From Nocardioides kribbensis (GTDB lineage: Bacteria > Actinomycetota > Actinomycetes > Propionibacteriales > Nocardioidaceae), in the NCBI RefSeq assembly GCF_015070375.1, contig NZ_JADCLL010000005.1, positions 186,001-250,000 of the forward strand: 64,000 nucleotides of DNA, in the 5' to 3' direction. A program made the position numbers and the translations under genes. Shown one piece after another: positions 42,717-51,701 of this stretch. The notes beneath the pieces are model-generated. The model made no database searches, was not told the origin of the DNA, and was given only the letters and a program-made list of their open reading frames with translations. Position 1 is the stretch's first letter; each line of letters begins with the position of its first letter.

Positions 42717-45095
42717 ATGACCGAGACCACGGCACCTCCTGCGGGGCACCCCGCCGACGGCCACGACCTGATCCGGGTGCAGGGCGCCCGGGAGAACAAC
42801 CTCAAGGACGTGAGCGTCGAGCTGCCCAAGCGGCGGCTCACCGTCTTCACCGGCGTCTCGGGGTCGGGCAAGAGCTCGCTGGTCTTCGCCACCATCGCCG
42901 CGGAGTCGCAGCGGATGATCAACGAGACCTACAGCGCGTTCGTGCAGGGCTTCATGCCCTCGCTGGCGCGCCCCGAGGTCGACCGGCTGGAGGGCCTCAC
43001 CACGGCGATCATCGTCGACCAGGAGCGCATGGGCGCCAACCCCCGCTCGACCGTCGGCACCGCCACCGACGCCCACGCGATGCTGCGCATCCTGTTCAGC
43101 CGGCTCGGCTCGCCGTACGTCGGACCGCCGACGGCGTTCTCCTTCAACGTGCCCACCCGACGGGCCAGCGGCGTGATGTCGACCGAGCGGGCGGGGCGCA
43201 CCGAGAAGAGCGTCGTGAAGGGCGCGGTCTACCTCGGTGGCATGTGCCCGCGCTGCGAGGGCACGGGCAGCGTCAAGGACATCGACCTGACGGCGCTCTA
43301 CGACGACACGCTGTCGCTGGCCGACGGGGCGCTCAGCGTGCCCGGCTACTCCATGGACGGGTGGTACGGCCGCCTCTTCGCCGGGATGGGGCTGCCGATG
43401 GACGCCCCGATCTCGACCTTCACCGCGAAGCAGCTCGACACGATGCTCCACGCGGAGCCGACCAAGATCAAGGTCGAGGGCGTCAACCTGACCTTCGAGG
43501 GGATCATCCCGAAGATCCAGAAGTCGATGCTCTCCAAGGACCCCGAGGCGATGCAACCCCACGTGCGGCGCTTCGTCGACCGCGCGGTCACCTTCCAGAC
43601 CTGCCCGGACTGCCAGGGCACGCGGCTGACCACCGCGGTGCTCGCCTCGCGCATCGAGGGCCGCAACATCGCCGAGCTGTGCGCGCTGCAGATCAGCGAC
43701 CTCGCCGACTGGGTGCGCGCCCTCGACGCCCCGGAGGTCGCGCCGCTGCTCGCGGGCCTGCAGCACCTGCTCGACTCCTTCACCGCGATCGGGCTGGGCT
43801 ACCTCTCCCTCGACCGCCCCGCGGGCACGCTCTCGGGCGGGGAGGCCCAGCGCACCAAGATGATCCGTCACCTCGGCTCCTCGCTGACCGACGTCACCTA
43901 CGTCTTCGACGAGCCCACCATCGGGCTGCACCCCCACGACATCGAGCGGATGAACGACCTGCTGCTCGAGCTGCGCGACAAGGGCAACACCGTGCTGGTC
44001 GTCGAGCACAAGCCCGAGACCATCGCGGTGGCCGACCACGTCGTCGACCTCGGCCCGCGCGCCGGCGCGGCCGGCGGCGAGATCGTCTTCGAGGGCACGG
44101 TCGAGGGGCTGCGCGCCAGCGACACCCTCACCGGGCGCCACCTCGACGAGAGGGTGGCGCTCAAGGCGACGCCGCGCACCCCCACCGGCACCCTCGCGGT
44201 GAACGGCGCGGCCACCCACAACCTGCGCGACGTCAGCGTCGAGGTGCCCCTCGGCATGCTCTGCGTGGTCACCGGCGTGGCCGGGTCGGGCAAGAGCTCG
44301 CTGGTGCACGGCTCGATCGCCGGTCGCGAGGGCGTGGTCGTCGTCGACCAGGGCGCCATCAAGGGCTCACGACGCAGCAACCCCGCCACCTACACTGGTC
44401 TGCTCGAGCCCGTGCGCAAGGCCTTCGCGAAGGCCAACGGCGTCAAGCCCGCGCTCTTCAGCTCCAACTCCGAGGGCGCCTGCCCCACCTGCAACGGCGC
44501 CGGGGCCGTCTTCACCGAGCTCGGCGTGATGGCCACCGTCGAGTCGCCCTGCGAGGAGTGCGAGGGCCGACGCTTCCAGGCCGCCGTGCTCGAGCACACC
44601 CTGGGCGGGCGCGACATCGCGCAGGTGCTCGCGATGCCGGTCGAGGAGGCCCTGGCCTTCTTCGCCGAGGGCGAATCGCGGGTGCCGGCCGCCCACGCCG
44701 TGCTCGAGCGGCTGCGCGACGTCGGCCTGGGCTACCTCAGCCTCGGCCAGCCCCTCACCACGCTCTCCGGGGGCGAGCGCCAGCGCCTCAAGCTCGCGGT
44801 GCAGATGGCCGAGAAGGGCGAGGTCTACGTGCTCGACGAGCCGACCACCGGGCTGCACCTGGCCGACGTGCGCCACCTGCTCGCCCTCCTCGACCGCCTC
44901 GTCGACTCCGGCCGCTCGGTGGTGGTGATCGAGCACCACCAGGCCGTCATGGCCCACGCCGACTGGGTCATCGACCTCGGCCCCGGCGCCGGCCACGACG
45001 GCGGCCGCGTCGTCTTCGAGGGCACCCCGGCCGACCTGGTCGCCGCCCGCACCACGCTGACCGGCCAGCACCTCGCGGCGTACGTCGGGGCCTGA
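42717..45095 (+). CDS. UvrA-like excinuclease subunit, short class II type
   Basis: This 792-residue protein is an ABC ATPase of the UvrA superfamily, shorter than housekeeping UvrA (about 940-1000). It has two ATPase units: Walker A GVSGSGKSS and GVAGSGKSS; signatures TLSGGEAQR and TLSGGERQR; Walker B VTYVFDEPTIGLHP and EVYVLDEPTTGLHL. Zinc-finger Cys pairs are visible (CPRCEGTG, CPDCQGTR, CPTCNGAG, CEECEGR). The first insertion is short, so a UvrB-binding domain is likely missing, as in UvrA2/DrrC proteins linked to drug tolerance. TACCCT (42685) may be its -10. GAGGAGA precedes the ATG. Confidence 0.9.
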   Translation: MTETTAPPAGHPADGHDLIRVQGARENNLKDVSVELPKRRLTVFTGVSGSGKSSLVFATIAAESQRMINETYSAFVQGFMPSLARPEVDRLEGLTTAIIVDQERMGANPRSTVGTATDAHAMLRILFSRLGSPYVGPPTAFSFNVPTRRASGVMSTERAGRTEKSVVKGAVYLGGMCPRCEGTGSVKDIDLTALYDDTLSLADGALSVPGYSMDGWYGRLFAGMGLPMDAPISTFTAKQLDTMLHAEPTKIKVEGVNLTFEGIIPKIQKSMLSKDPEAMQPHVRRFVDRAVTFQTCPDCQGTRLTTAVLASRIEGRNIAELCALQISDLADWVRALDAPEVAPLLAGLQHLLDSFTAIGLGYLSLDRPAGTLSGGEAQRTKMIRHLGSSLTDVTYVFDEPTIGLHPHDIERMNDLLLELRDKGNTVLVVEHKPETIAVADHVVDLGPRAGAAGGEIVFEGTVEGLRASDTLTGRHLDERVALKATPRTPTGTLAVNGAATHNLRDVSVEVPLGMLCVVTGVAGSGKSSLVHGSIAGREGVVVVDQGAIKGSRRSNPATYTGLLEPVRKAFAKANGVKPALFSSNSEGACPTCNGAGAVFTELGVMATVESPCEECEGRRFQAAVLEHTLGGRDIAQVLAMPVEEALAFFAEGESRVPAAHAVLERLRDVGLGYLSLGQPLTTLSGGERQRLKLAVQMAEKGEVYVLDEPTTGLHLADVRHLLALLDRLVDSGRSVVVIEHHQAVMAHADWVIDLGPGAGHDGGRVVFEGTPADLVAARTTLTGQHLAAYVGA

Positions 45096-45205
45096 CCGCG
45101 CCGCCCCCGGCACCGCACCCAGGCACCGATCCGGACGCCCGGCCCGGGCGCCCGGCCACCTCTGGTCCGACCACGCCCGCGCAGCAGCGGCCTAGGCTCC
45201 TCGGC

Positions 45206-45733
45206 ATGAGACGCTCCGCCGCCCTCGCCGCGCCCGTGACGCTGCTGGCCCTGCTCGTCGGGTGCAGCGACGACGACCCGGCCGGCGACGGGGCCGCAGC
45301 CCGCGCAGACGCGACGTCGAGCACGACGCCCGCCCCGTCGGACCCCGGCACGCCCTCCGGGAGCGACGACGGCGCCCCCTCGCAGGACGCCGCGCCCGCG
45401 CCGGGCGACCCCGACGCCGCCGTGCCGGGCGCGTGCCGCCAGGTGGTGCTGGGCATCGACGCCTTCAACCTCGGCGACTACGAGGAGACGGTGCGCCGCT
45501 TCGAGGAGGCCGTGCCCCTGGCCCGGGAGGCCGTCGACGACGACCCCACCACCGAGGCCGCCGACCTGCTGGAGGCCGTGGAGTACTACGCCGAGCTGGC
45601 CCCCGGGGACTACCTCGAGGCCGCCGCCACCTCGCCCGACTTCGCGCGCTACAAGGAGATCACCCTGGGCCAGTGCGCCGCCGCCGGCGCCGGACGCCCC
45701 GTGCAGAGCGAGCCGCCCGGCCAGCTGGCCTGA
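45206..45733 (+). CDS. Lipoprotein, hypothetical
   Basis: This 175-residue lipoprotein has a signal ending in the lipobox LLALLVGC (Cys at about residue 20). A Ser/Thr/Pro/Asp linker of about 55 residues leads to a helical domain (ACRQVVLGIDAFNLGDYEET, VRRFEEAVPLAREAVDDDPT) with TPR-like character. TAGGCT at 45193-45198, seven bases before the ATG, suggests an almost leaderless transcript. The function is unknown. Confidence 0.8.
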   Translation: MRRSAALAAPVTLLALLVGCSDDDPAGDGAAARADATSSTTPAPSDPGTPSGSDDGAPSQDAAPAPGDPDAAVPGACRQVVLGIDAFNLGDYEETVRRFEEAVPLAREAVDDDPTTEAADLLEAVEYYAELAPGDYLEAAATSPDFARYKEITLGQCAAAGAGRPVQSEPPGQLA

Positions 45734-45888
45734 GCGGGCCCCAGTCGCCCACCGGCCCGGGCGGAGGCCCGGTCGTCTGCCTGGGCGTCTGCACGAGCCG
45801 CTGCCCGGGCGCTCGGGCGGCCGACCGGGCGGGCCACCGGCCCTCACTGCCCGGGGGCCGGTGGGGTGCGTACGGTGTCCTCACCGCC

Positions 45889-46947
45889 ATGACCACCGAA
45901 CCGACCGACGCCTCCCCTGTGAGTGCCCCGCCCGTGACTGCGACGCCCGCCCAGGGCCGCAAGCTGCTGCTCGCCGTCGACGCGCCGTCGCTGCTGCACC
46001 GCAACCACCACGCGCGGGCGGAGTCGGCGCTGCTCGACCAGGGCGGTCGCCCGGCGTGGGCGCTGCACGGCATGCTGCGCCAGATCCTCGAGGCCATCGA
46101 CCAGTTCGCCCCCGACGCGGTCGTCTTCGGGCTCGACGACCGCCGCGACTCGGTGCGGGAGCGGATGTACCCGGCGTACAAGGCCGGACGCGCCGCCAAG
46201 GACGCCACCCTCGTCGACCAGCTCGAGCGGGCCGCGGCGCTCCTCGACGCCCTGGGCCTGCAGACCGTCACCCCGGCCGGGCTCGAGGCCGACGACGTGA
46301 GCGCCTCGGCCGCGGTGTGGGCCGAGACCCACGGGTGGGAGTGCGTCATCATCACCTCCGACCGCGACTCCTTCGCCCACATCAGCGAGCACACCCGCGT
46401 GCTGCGGCTGATCAACGGCGGCATCAACGCCTCCCCGCTGCTCAACCCCGCGCGGCTCTTCGCGCTCTACGGCATCGCCGCCGAGCACTACCTCGAGTAC
46501 GCCGCCCTGCGCGGCGACGCCAGCGACAACCTGCCCGGCGTGCCCGGCATCGGGGAGAAGACCGCGCCGGTGCTGCTCTCCCAGATGGGCTCGATGCGCT
46601 CGGTGTGGGCCGACATCGAGCACTGCGACGGCGCCAACCTCGTCGCCGCGCTCGACTCCTACTGCGAGGAGACCGGCCAGCGCCGCATCGGCGCCGGGCT
46701 GCTCAAGCGGCTCACCGCACCGGGCGCCCGGGAGCGCTTCGACTTCAACCTCGCGATCATGTCGGGCCGCCCGGTCGACCTGGGGCTGACCCCCGACGTG
46801 CCCGGCACCCCGGGCCTGCTGCCGCTCGACCCCGACCGCGTCTCGCGCGTGGTCGGCTACCTCGGCGTGCCCGCCACCACCCAGCTGGCGCTGCGCGTGC
46901 TCACCGAGCCGCCGGGCTCGCGACTGGCCGCACCGACCTGGGGCTGA
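45889..46947 (+). CDS. 5'-3' exonuclease (PIN/FEN-like)
   Basis: This 352-residue protein resembles the N-terminal nuclease domain of DNA polymerase I. Visible elements are KLLLAVDAPSLLHRNHHARA, AVVFGLDDRRDSVRERMYPA, YKAGRAAKD, GLEADDVSASAAVWAE, IITSDRDSFAHI and the helix-hairpin-helix GDASDNLPGVPGIGEKTAPV. The acidic metal ligands are present. It is a free-standing exonuclease, common in actinobacteria in addition to polA. Convergent with the kinase at 47511; the 84-bp repeat array lies between. Confidence 0.92.
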   Translation: MTTEPTDASPVSAPPVTATPAQGRKLLLAVDAPSLLHRNHHARAESALLDQGGRPAWALHGMLRQILEAIDQFAPDAVVFGLDDRRDSVRERMYPAYKAGRAAKDATLVDQLERAAALLDALGLQTVTPAGLEADDVSASAAVWAETHGWECVIITSDRDSFAHISEHTRVLRLINGGINASPLLNPARLFALYGIAAEHYLEYAALRGDASDNLPGVPGIGEKTAPVLLSQMGSMRSVWADIEHCDGANLVAALDSYCEETGQRRIGAGLLKRLTAPGARERFDFNLAIMSGRPVDLGLTPDVPGTPGLLPLDPDRVSRVVGYLGVPATTQLALRVLTEPPGSRLAAPTWG

Positions 46948-47035
46948 CGGCCGCCCGCGGGGTGGGGCGCGGACGTCGGTGGTGGCACCGTCCGGGCCTG
47001 GCCGACTCGCCCGAAGGTTCCGCTCGTCCGTCCGC

Positions 47036-47491
47036 GCAATGGCCCCACCCCAGCGGTCGGATCGCGTCGCGCACCGCACCAGCCGCGCACACCCGCTCCG
47101 GCGGCGGGCCGTGCCCGCGCAATTGCGCCAGTTCAGCAACCCGACCGCCCCGGCAACCGCACCACCCGCGCAAACCCGCACCGCAGGCCCATGCCGTCCT
47201 TCGCAATTGCGCCACTCCAGCAGCCCGACCGCCCCCGACACCGCACCACCAGCGCAAACCCGCACCGGCACCCCACCACGCCCACGCAATTGCGCCACTC
47301 CAGCAACCCGACCGCCCCCGACACCGCACCACCCGCGCAAACCCGCACCGCAGGCCCATGCCGTCCTTCGCAATTGCGCCACTTCAGCAACCCGACCGCC
47401 CCCGACACCGCACCACCAGCGCAAACCCGACCCGGCAGCCCCACCACGCCCGCGCAATTGCGCTACTCCAGCAATCCGACCGCCCCGAGCG
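47036..47491. repeat. 84-bp tandem repeat array with GCAATTGC palindromes
   Basis: Six units follow each other with GCAATTGC (or GCAATGGC in the decayed first copy) at 47036, 47119, 47203, 47286, 47370 and 47454, giving a period of 83-84 bp. Each unit continues with GCCACTYCAGCAACCCGACC and a C/A-rich stretch ending in GCGCAAACCCGCACC. Units 3 and 5 are nearly identical over 60 or more bases. The array fills the gap between two convergent genes. It is open in several frames because 84 is a multiple of three, but no start or family is seen. Confidence 0.92.
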
Positions 47492-47510
47492 GCTCAGCCG
47501 CTGAAGCGGC

Positions 47511-49004
47511 TCAGGCGTGGGGGCGGGCGGCCGGGAGGGTGACGACGAAGCGGGCCCCGTGCGGGCCTGCGGGGCCCGACGTACGCCCCCCGGTGTCGCC
47601 GGCCACCGGGTCGAGGACGACGTCGCCGCCGGCGCTGCGGGCGACCCGGCGGGCCAGGGCGAGGCCGAGACCGCTGCTGCCGACCCCGGAGCGACCGGGC
47701 TCGAAGACGGTGTCGGCGTCCTCGGGCGCCACCCCGGGGCCGTCGTCCTCGACGACCACCCGCACGAGGTCGCCGTCGCGCTCGGTGCGCACGAGCACGT
47801 GGTGGGCCAGCTCGACGGCGTTGCGCACTACCGGCGCGAGGGCCCGTACGGCCAGGTCGTGGGAGAGCGCGAGGTCGACGCCGGCCCCGACCCGGGCCTC
47901 GACGCGGCCGTCGGGGTCGACCTCGGCGCACACGCTGGTGACGACCTCCCGCAGCCCGCTGCCGGCCCTGACCGGGCCCGAGCGGTCGCGGGCGAGGTCG
48001 AGGAGCCCGGTCACGGTGGCCGCCATCGCGCGGCAGGCGCTCTGGATGTCGGCGATGTCGGTGCGCAGCTCCTCGTCGAGGTCGCCGCGCAGCGCCACCA
48101 GGTCGGCCGTGGCGAGCACGGCGGTCAGCGGGGTGCGCAGCTCGTGGGCCAGCTCGGAGGTCAGCCGCTGCTCGGCGAGGATCGCGTCCGCGACGCGGGC
48201 GAGCAGCGCGTCGAGGGTGCGGCCGAGCGCGCGGATCTCGTTGGTCGGGGCTCCGAGGTCGAAGCGGCGGTCGAGGTCGTGCTCGCTCCAGTCCTCGGCG
48301 GTCGCGGCCATCGCCGCGACCGGCTGCAGGACGCGCCGGCTGGCCAGCGAGACCAGCAGCGTCGCCAGCCCCACGATGATCAGCCCGGCGACCACCGCCA
48401 CCACCAGCGCGACGTGCTCGTCGGCCTCGTAGGGCGACAGCGACTCCGCGACCACCAGCACGCCACGGGCGGTCACGGGTGCCCCGGCCGCACCCGAGGC
48501 CGAGCCCTCACCGGAGCCGGGGCCGACGCCCTCGCCGGGGCCGGCGGCCTCCTGCTCGACGACGAAGGGACGAGCCAGCGCCCGGTAGCTCTCCCCCCGC
48601 GTGAGGCTGCGCTCGCTGGTGGATCCGGCGAGATCGGCGAAGGTGTCGGCCTGGGCGGGCGGCACGGTGCCCCCGACGAGCCGCCCCCGGTCGTCGTAGA
48701 GCGCCACGGCGGGCCCGAGCAGGTCGTCGGGCACGCTGACCGTGCCTGCCCGCGTGGCCTCGGCCGCGGCCACGACCGTGGCGGCACGGTCGTCGAGCAC
48801 CCGCGCCACGGCGTCCTGCGAGGCCCCGTCGACCACGGCGTGCACCACGCCCACCAGGGCCAGGGCCACCGCCGCGCCGAGCACGGCGGTCCACAGCACG
48901 AGCTGGCGACGCAGGGAGCCCACGTCGGCAGCGGCGCCGGGCCACACCGGCAGTCCGCGGCGGCCGCGCGCACGGGGGCCGCGTGCGCCGTCGGCGCCGC
49001 TCAC
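47511..49004 (-). CDS. Sensor histidine kinase (HAMP, HisKA)
   Basis: This 497-residue kinase starts at GTG one base after the response regulator stop. It has a first helix near LVLWTAVLGAAVALALVGVV, an outside domain of about 125 residues with a Gly/Ser-rich part, and a second helix (ALVVAVVAGLIIVGLATLLV). A HAMP segment follows. HisKA is TSELAHELRTPLTAVLATAD. The ATPase shows VEDDGPGVAPED and SSGLGLALARRVA. The signal is unknown. It pairs with the OmpR-type regulator just upstream. Confidence 0.92.
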   Translation of the reverse strand: MSGADGARGPRARGRRGLPVWPGAAADVGSLRRQLVLWTAVLGAAVALALVGVVHAVVDGASQDAVARVLDDRAATVVAAAEATRAGTVSVPDDLLGPAVALYDDRGRLVGGTVPPAQADTFADLAGSTSERSLTRGESYRALARPFVVEQEAAGPGEGVGPGSGEGSASGAAGAPVTARGVLVVAESLSPYEADEHVALVVAVVAGLIIVGLATLLVSLASRRVLQPVAAMAATAEDWSEHDLDRRFDLGAPTNEIRALGRTLDALLARVADAILAEQRLTSELAHELRTPLTAVLATADLVALRGDLDEELRTDIADIQSACRAMAATVTGLLDLARDRSGPVRAGSGLREVVTSVCAEVDPDGRVEARVGAGVDLALSHDLAVRALAPVVRNAVELAHHVLVRTERDGDLVRVVVEDDGPGVAPEDADTVFEPGRSGVGSSGLGLALARRVARSAGGDVVLDPVAGDTGGRTSGPAGPHGARFVVTLPAARPHA

Positions 49005-49005
49005 C

Positions 49006-49683
49006 TCACGACTCCGCGACCCGGTAGCCGATGCCGCGCACCGTCTCGATGACCACCGGCGACCCGATGCCGGCCAGCTTGGAGCGGATGCGCCGCAGGA
49101 AGCTGTCGACGGTGTTGTCGTGCACCACCGACCCGTCGGGCCAGGCCGCGGCGACCACGACGCGGCGTCGCACCACCTCGCCGGGCCGGGCGAGGATCGC
49201 GGCGAGCATGCGGTACTCGGTGGGGGTCAGCAGCACCTCGCCGTGGGCGGTGCGCGCGGCGTGGGCGACCGGGTCGAGCCGCAGCCCGCCTCGACCCGCG
49301 GCGTCGGCGTGCGCACGGGCCCGCCGGGCCACCAGCACGTCGAGGCGGGCCAGCAGCTCGGCCAGGTCGAAGGGCTTCACGACGTAGTCGTCGGCGCCGG
49401 CGGCGAAGCCCTGGAGCTTGTCGCGCACCTCGCCGAGCGCGGTGAGGAAGAGCACCGGGGCGGTCTGCCCGCCCGCCTGGAGCGCCTGCACCACGTCGCG
49501 GCCGTCGGCGTCGGGCAGGCCGATGTCGACCACGAGGGCGCCCAGGGCCGTGTCGTCGGCGAAGAGGCGCAGCGCCTCCCCGCCGTCGTGGGCGGCCACC
49601 ACGTCGTGACCGGCCTGTCGCAGACCGCGCACGAGCACCTTGCGGATGCTCTCCTGGTCCTCGCAGACCCCGATGCGGGCCAC
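49006..49683 (-). CDS. OmpR-family response regulator
   Basis: This 225-residue regulator has a receiver (GVCEDQESIRKVLVRG; Asp in ALVVDIGLPDADG; Lys in YVVKPFDLAELLARL) and a winged-helix DNA-binding domain (LTPTEYRMLAAILARPGEVV, then HDNTVDSFLRRIRSKL). It starts at GTG. It is the first gene of a two-gene operon with the kinase. The DUF2231 gene lies 28 bp upstream on the same strand and may share its transcript. Confidence 0.93.
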   Translation of the reverse strand: MARIGVCEDQESIRKVLVRGLRQAGHDVVAAHDGGEALRLFADDTALGALVVDIGLPDADGRDVVQALQAGGQTAPVLFLTALGEVRDKLQGFAAGADDYVVKPFDLAELLARLDVLVARRARAHADAAGRGGLRLDPVAHAARTAHGEVLLTPTEYRMLAAILARPGEVVRRRVVVAAAWPDGSVVHDNTVDSFLRRIRSKLAGIGSPVVIETVRGIGYRVAES

Positions 49684-49711
49684 GGCGGCGTGTCCTGGGC
49701 CCGGTCGCGGA

Positions 49712-50188
49712 TCAGCGCGGCGCGGAGGCGCTGACCCGGTCGCCCCAGACCGCCTTCGCGCCCGAGTCGCCCACGCGGTAGACCTGCACCGCGGTGGCCA
49801 GCGCGGCCACGACGGCGAGCACCGCCACGACGGTCGTCAGCCACGAGGGGCCCGGGGCCGGCTTGCCCGCGGCCGAGCGGCGCGCGAGCACCACCATGAC
49901 CAGGGCGAGCACCAGCAGCGGGATCGCGAACCACAGCAGCTGCTCGCCGAGCTCGGCGTGCTCGCCGGGGTCGCCCACCCGCTCCTCCAGCGCCTCTCCG
50001 CTCGAGGTCGCCACCGGCACCAGCACCGTGGCCACCGCGGCGATGCCGACCAGCAGCGGGCCGAAGGTCACCCGCCAGCGGGGCCGGACCGCGAGGGCGA
50101 TGGTGCCGAGCACGGCCAGCGGCAGCAGCACCACCACGGCGTGCACCACGAGCGGGTGGACCGGCAGTCCGTTGATCAGGTCGAACAC
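49712..50188 (-). CDS. DUF2231 membrane protein
   Basis: This 158-residue protein has four hydrophobic segments: LVVHAVVVLLPLAVLGTIAL, FGPLLVGIAAVATVLVPVAT, LLWFAIPLLVLALVMVVLA and WLTTVVAVLAVVAALATAVQ. The start FDLINGLPVHPLVVH, with its conserved His, is typical of DUF2231. A haem or redox role has been suggested for the family but is not established. GTG 50188 is preceded by GGAGG. Confidence 0.85.
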   Translation of the reverse strand: MFDLINGLPVHPLVVHAVVVLLPLAVLGTIALAVRPRWRVTFGPLLVGIAAVATVLVPVATSSGEALEERVGDPGEHAELGEQLLWFAIPLLVLALVMVVLARRSAAGKPAPGPSWLTTVVAVLAVVAALATAVQVYRVGDSGAKAVWGDRVSASAPR

Positions 50189-50373
50189 AGTGGCCTCCAG
50201 GAGCCGTGCGCCGGAGCCGACTCCCGGCCCGGAGCGCCCGGGTGGCGGGCGCCGGGACCGATCATCCCCGCCGCCACCTGCACGCAACCTGACCATGATC
50301 GCCGCCCGCGCGGCCGGCGTCACGCGGCTCGCCGTACCGGTGGGGTGCTGGGGTGGCCCGGGTGCGCGGGTCC

Positions 50374-50437
50374 TACTGGCCGTTGCGACCTCTACCTGAC
50401 AGTCATGACGGTCAGGTAGTGGTCGCAACGGTCAGTA
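50374..50437. repeat. 64-bp near-perfect palindrome upstream of the alcohol dehydrogenase
   Basis: Two 27-base arms (left begins TACTGGCCGTTGCGACC; right ends GGTCGCAACGGTCAGTA) differ at only two positions and enclose a 10-base centre containing GTCATGAC, itself a palindrome. It ends 61 bp before the GTG of the dehydrogenase gene. It could be a cruciform-forming site, a multi-site operator or a mobile palindromic repeat. It is too far from any gene end for a simple terminator. Confidence 0.85.
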
Positions 50438-50498
50438 ACATGCGCCCGCGGCGCCGACCACGGAGCCGCGGACCGTCGCGACACCCAGGGGAGCACCG

Positions 50499-51596
50499 GT
50501 GCGAGCAGTCGTCGTCGAGCAGTACGGGCAGGCACCGGTCGTGCGGGAGGTCGCCGACCCCGAGCCGCCCCCGGGCGGGGTGGTGGTGCGCGTGCACGCC
50601 ACCGGGCTGTGCCGCAGCGACTGGCACGCGTGGGCCGGCCACGACGACGGCGTCACCCTGCCGCTCGTGCCGGGCCACGAGCTGGCGGGCACGGTGGTCG
50701 CCGTGGCCCCCGACGTACGCCGCTGGCGCGTGGGCGCCCGCGTGACCACGCCCTTCGTCTGCGGCTGCGGGCGCTGCGCGTGGTGCACGAGCGGCCAGGC
50801 CCAGGTCTGCCCCGACCAGACCCAGCCGGGCTTCACCCACGACGGCTCCTTCGCTGAGCTGGTCGCGCTGCGGGCCGCCGACACCAACCTCGTGGCCGTG
50901 CCCGACGCCGTCGGCGACGCCGCGGCGGCCAGCCTGGGCTGCCGCTTCGCCACCGCCTACCGCGCCCTGAGCGCCCGCGCCGACCTCCGCCCCGGCGAGT
51001 GGGTCACCGTCGTGGGCGCCGGCGGGGTCGGCCTCAGCGCGGTGATGATCGCGGTGGCCCGCGGGGCGCGGGTCGTGGCCGTCGACCGCTCCCCCGCCGC
51101 CCTCGACCTCGCCCGACGCCTCGGCGCCGAGCACACCGTGCTCGCCGCGGACCCGACCGACGGGCACGAGGCAGGGCGCGACGTCGGCCCCGGGCCGAGC
51201 CGGGTCGCCGAGGAGGTGCACGACCTCACCGGCGGCGGCAGCCACGTGGCGCTCGACGCCGTGGGCAGCGCGGCCACCTGCGCCGACGCGATCCACAGCC
51301 TGCGCCGCCGCGGGCGCCACGTGCAGGTCGGCCTCCTGCCCGCCGTCGACGGCCACCCGCCGGTGCCGATGGACCGGGTGGTGGCCTGGGAGATCGACGT
51401 GCTCGGCAGCCACGGCATGGCCGCGGCCGACTACCCCGCCCTGCTCGCCGAGGTCGAGCGCGGCGCGCTGCGCCCCCAGGACCTGCTCGAGCGGGTCGTC
51501 GACCTCGACGAGGGCGCGAGGCTGCTGCCCGGCGTCGCCACCGCGTCGCCGGCCGGCATCACCGTGATCGACCCGCGCCTGCCGGTCCGCGGCTGA
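50499..51596 (+). CDS. Zinc-dependent alcohol dehydrogenase family
   Basis: This 365-residue medium-chain dehydrogenase starts at GTG. It has catalytic zinc ligands in ATGLCRSDWHAW and VPGHELAG, and structural zinc Cys in CGCGRCAWCTSGQAQVC. The NAD(P) fold is VVGAGGVGLSAVMIAVARG, followed by VVAVDRSPAALDLA, where Asp after the second strand suggests NAD rather than NADP. The substrate is unknown. The unusual 64-bp palindrome upstream is the obvious candidate for its control. Confidence 0.92.
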   Translation: MRAVVVEQYGQAPVVREVADPEPPPGGVVVRVHATGLCRSDWHAWAGHDDGVTLPLVPGHELAGTVVAVAPDVRRWRVGARVTTPFVCGCGRCAWCTSGQAQVCPDQTQPGFTHDGSFAELVALRAADTNLVAVPDAVGDAAAASLGCRFATAYRALSARADLRPGEWVTVVGAGGVGLSAVMIAVARGARVVAVDRSPAALDLARRLGAEHTVLAADPTDGHEAGRDVGPGPSRVAEEVHDLTGGGSHVALDAVGSAATCADAIHSLRRRGRHVQVGLLPAVDGHPPVPMDRVVAWEIDVLGSHGMAAADYPALLAEVERGALRPQDLLERVVDLDEGARLLPGVATASPAGITVIDPRLPVRG

Positions 51597-51701
51597 GCCG
51601 GCGCCGCCGGCGTACCCAGCGCAGGGCCGCAGGGCGCGGCGCGGTGTCCGGACAGGGGGAAGCCTCCCGCGGCGTGGCCCGGCCCTGCCATCATCGGAGC
51701 C

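Noticed and set aside
47036-47491. CRISPR array
   Set aside because: Units of 84 bp repeat almost in full, without short constant repeats separated by unique spacers, and no cas genes are present.
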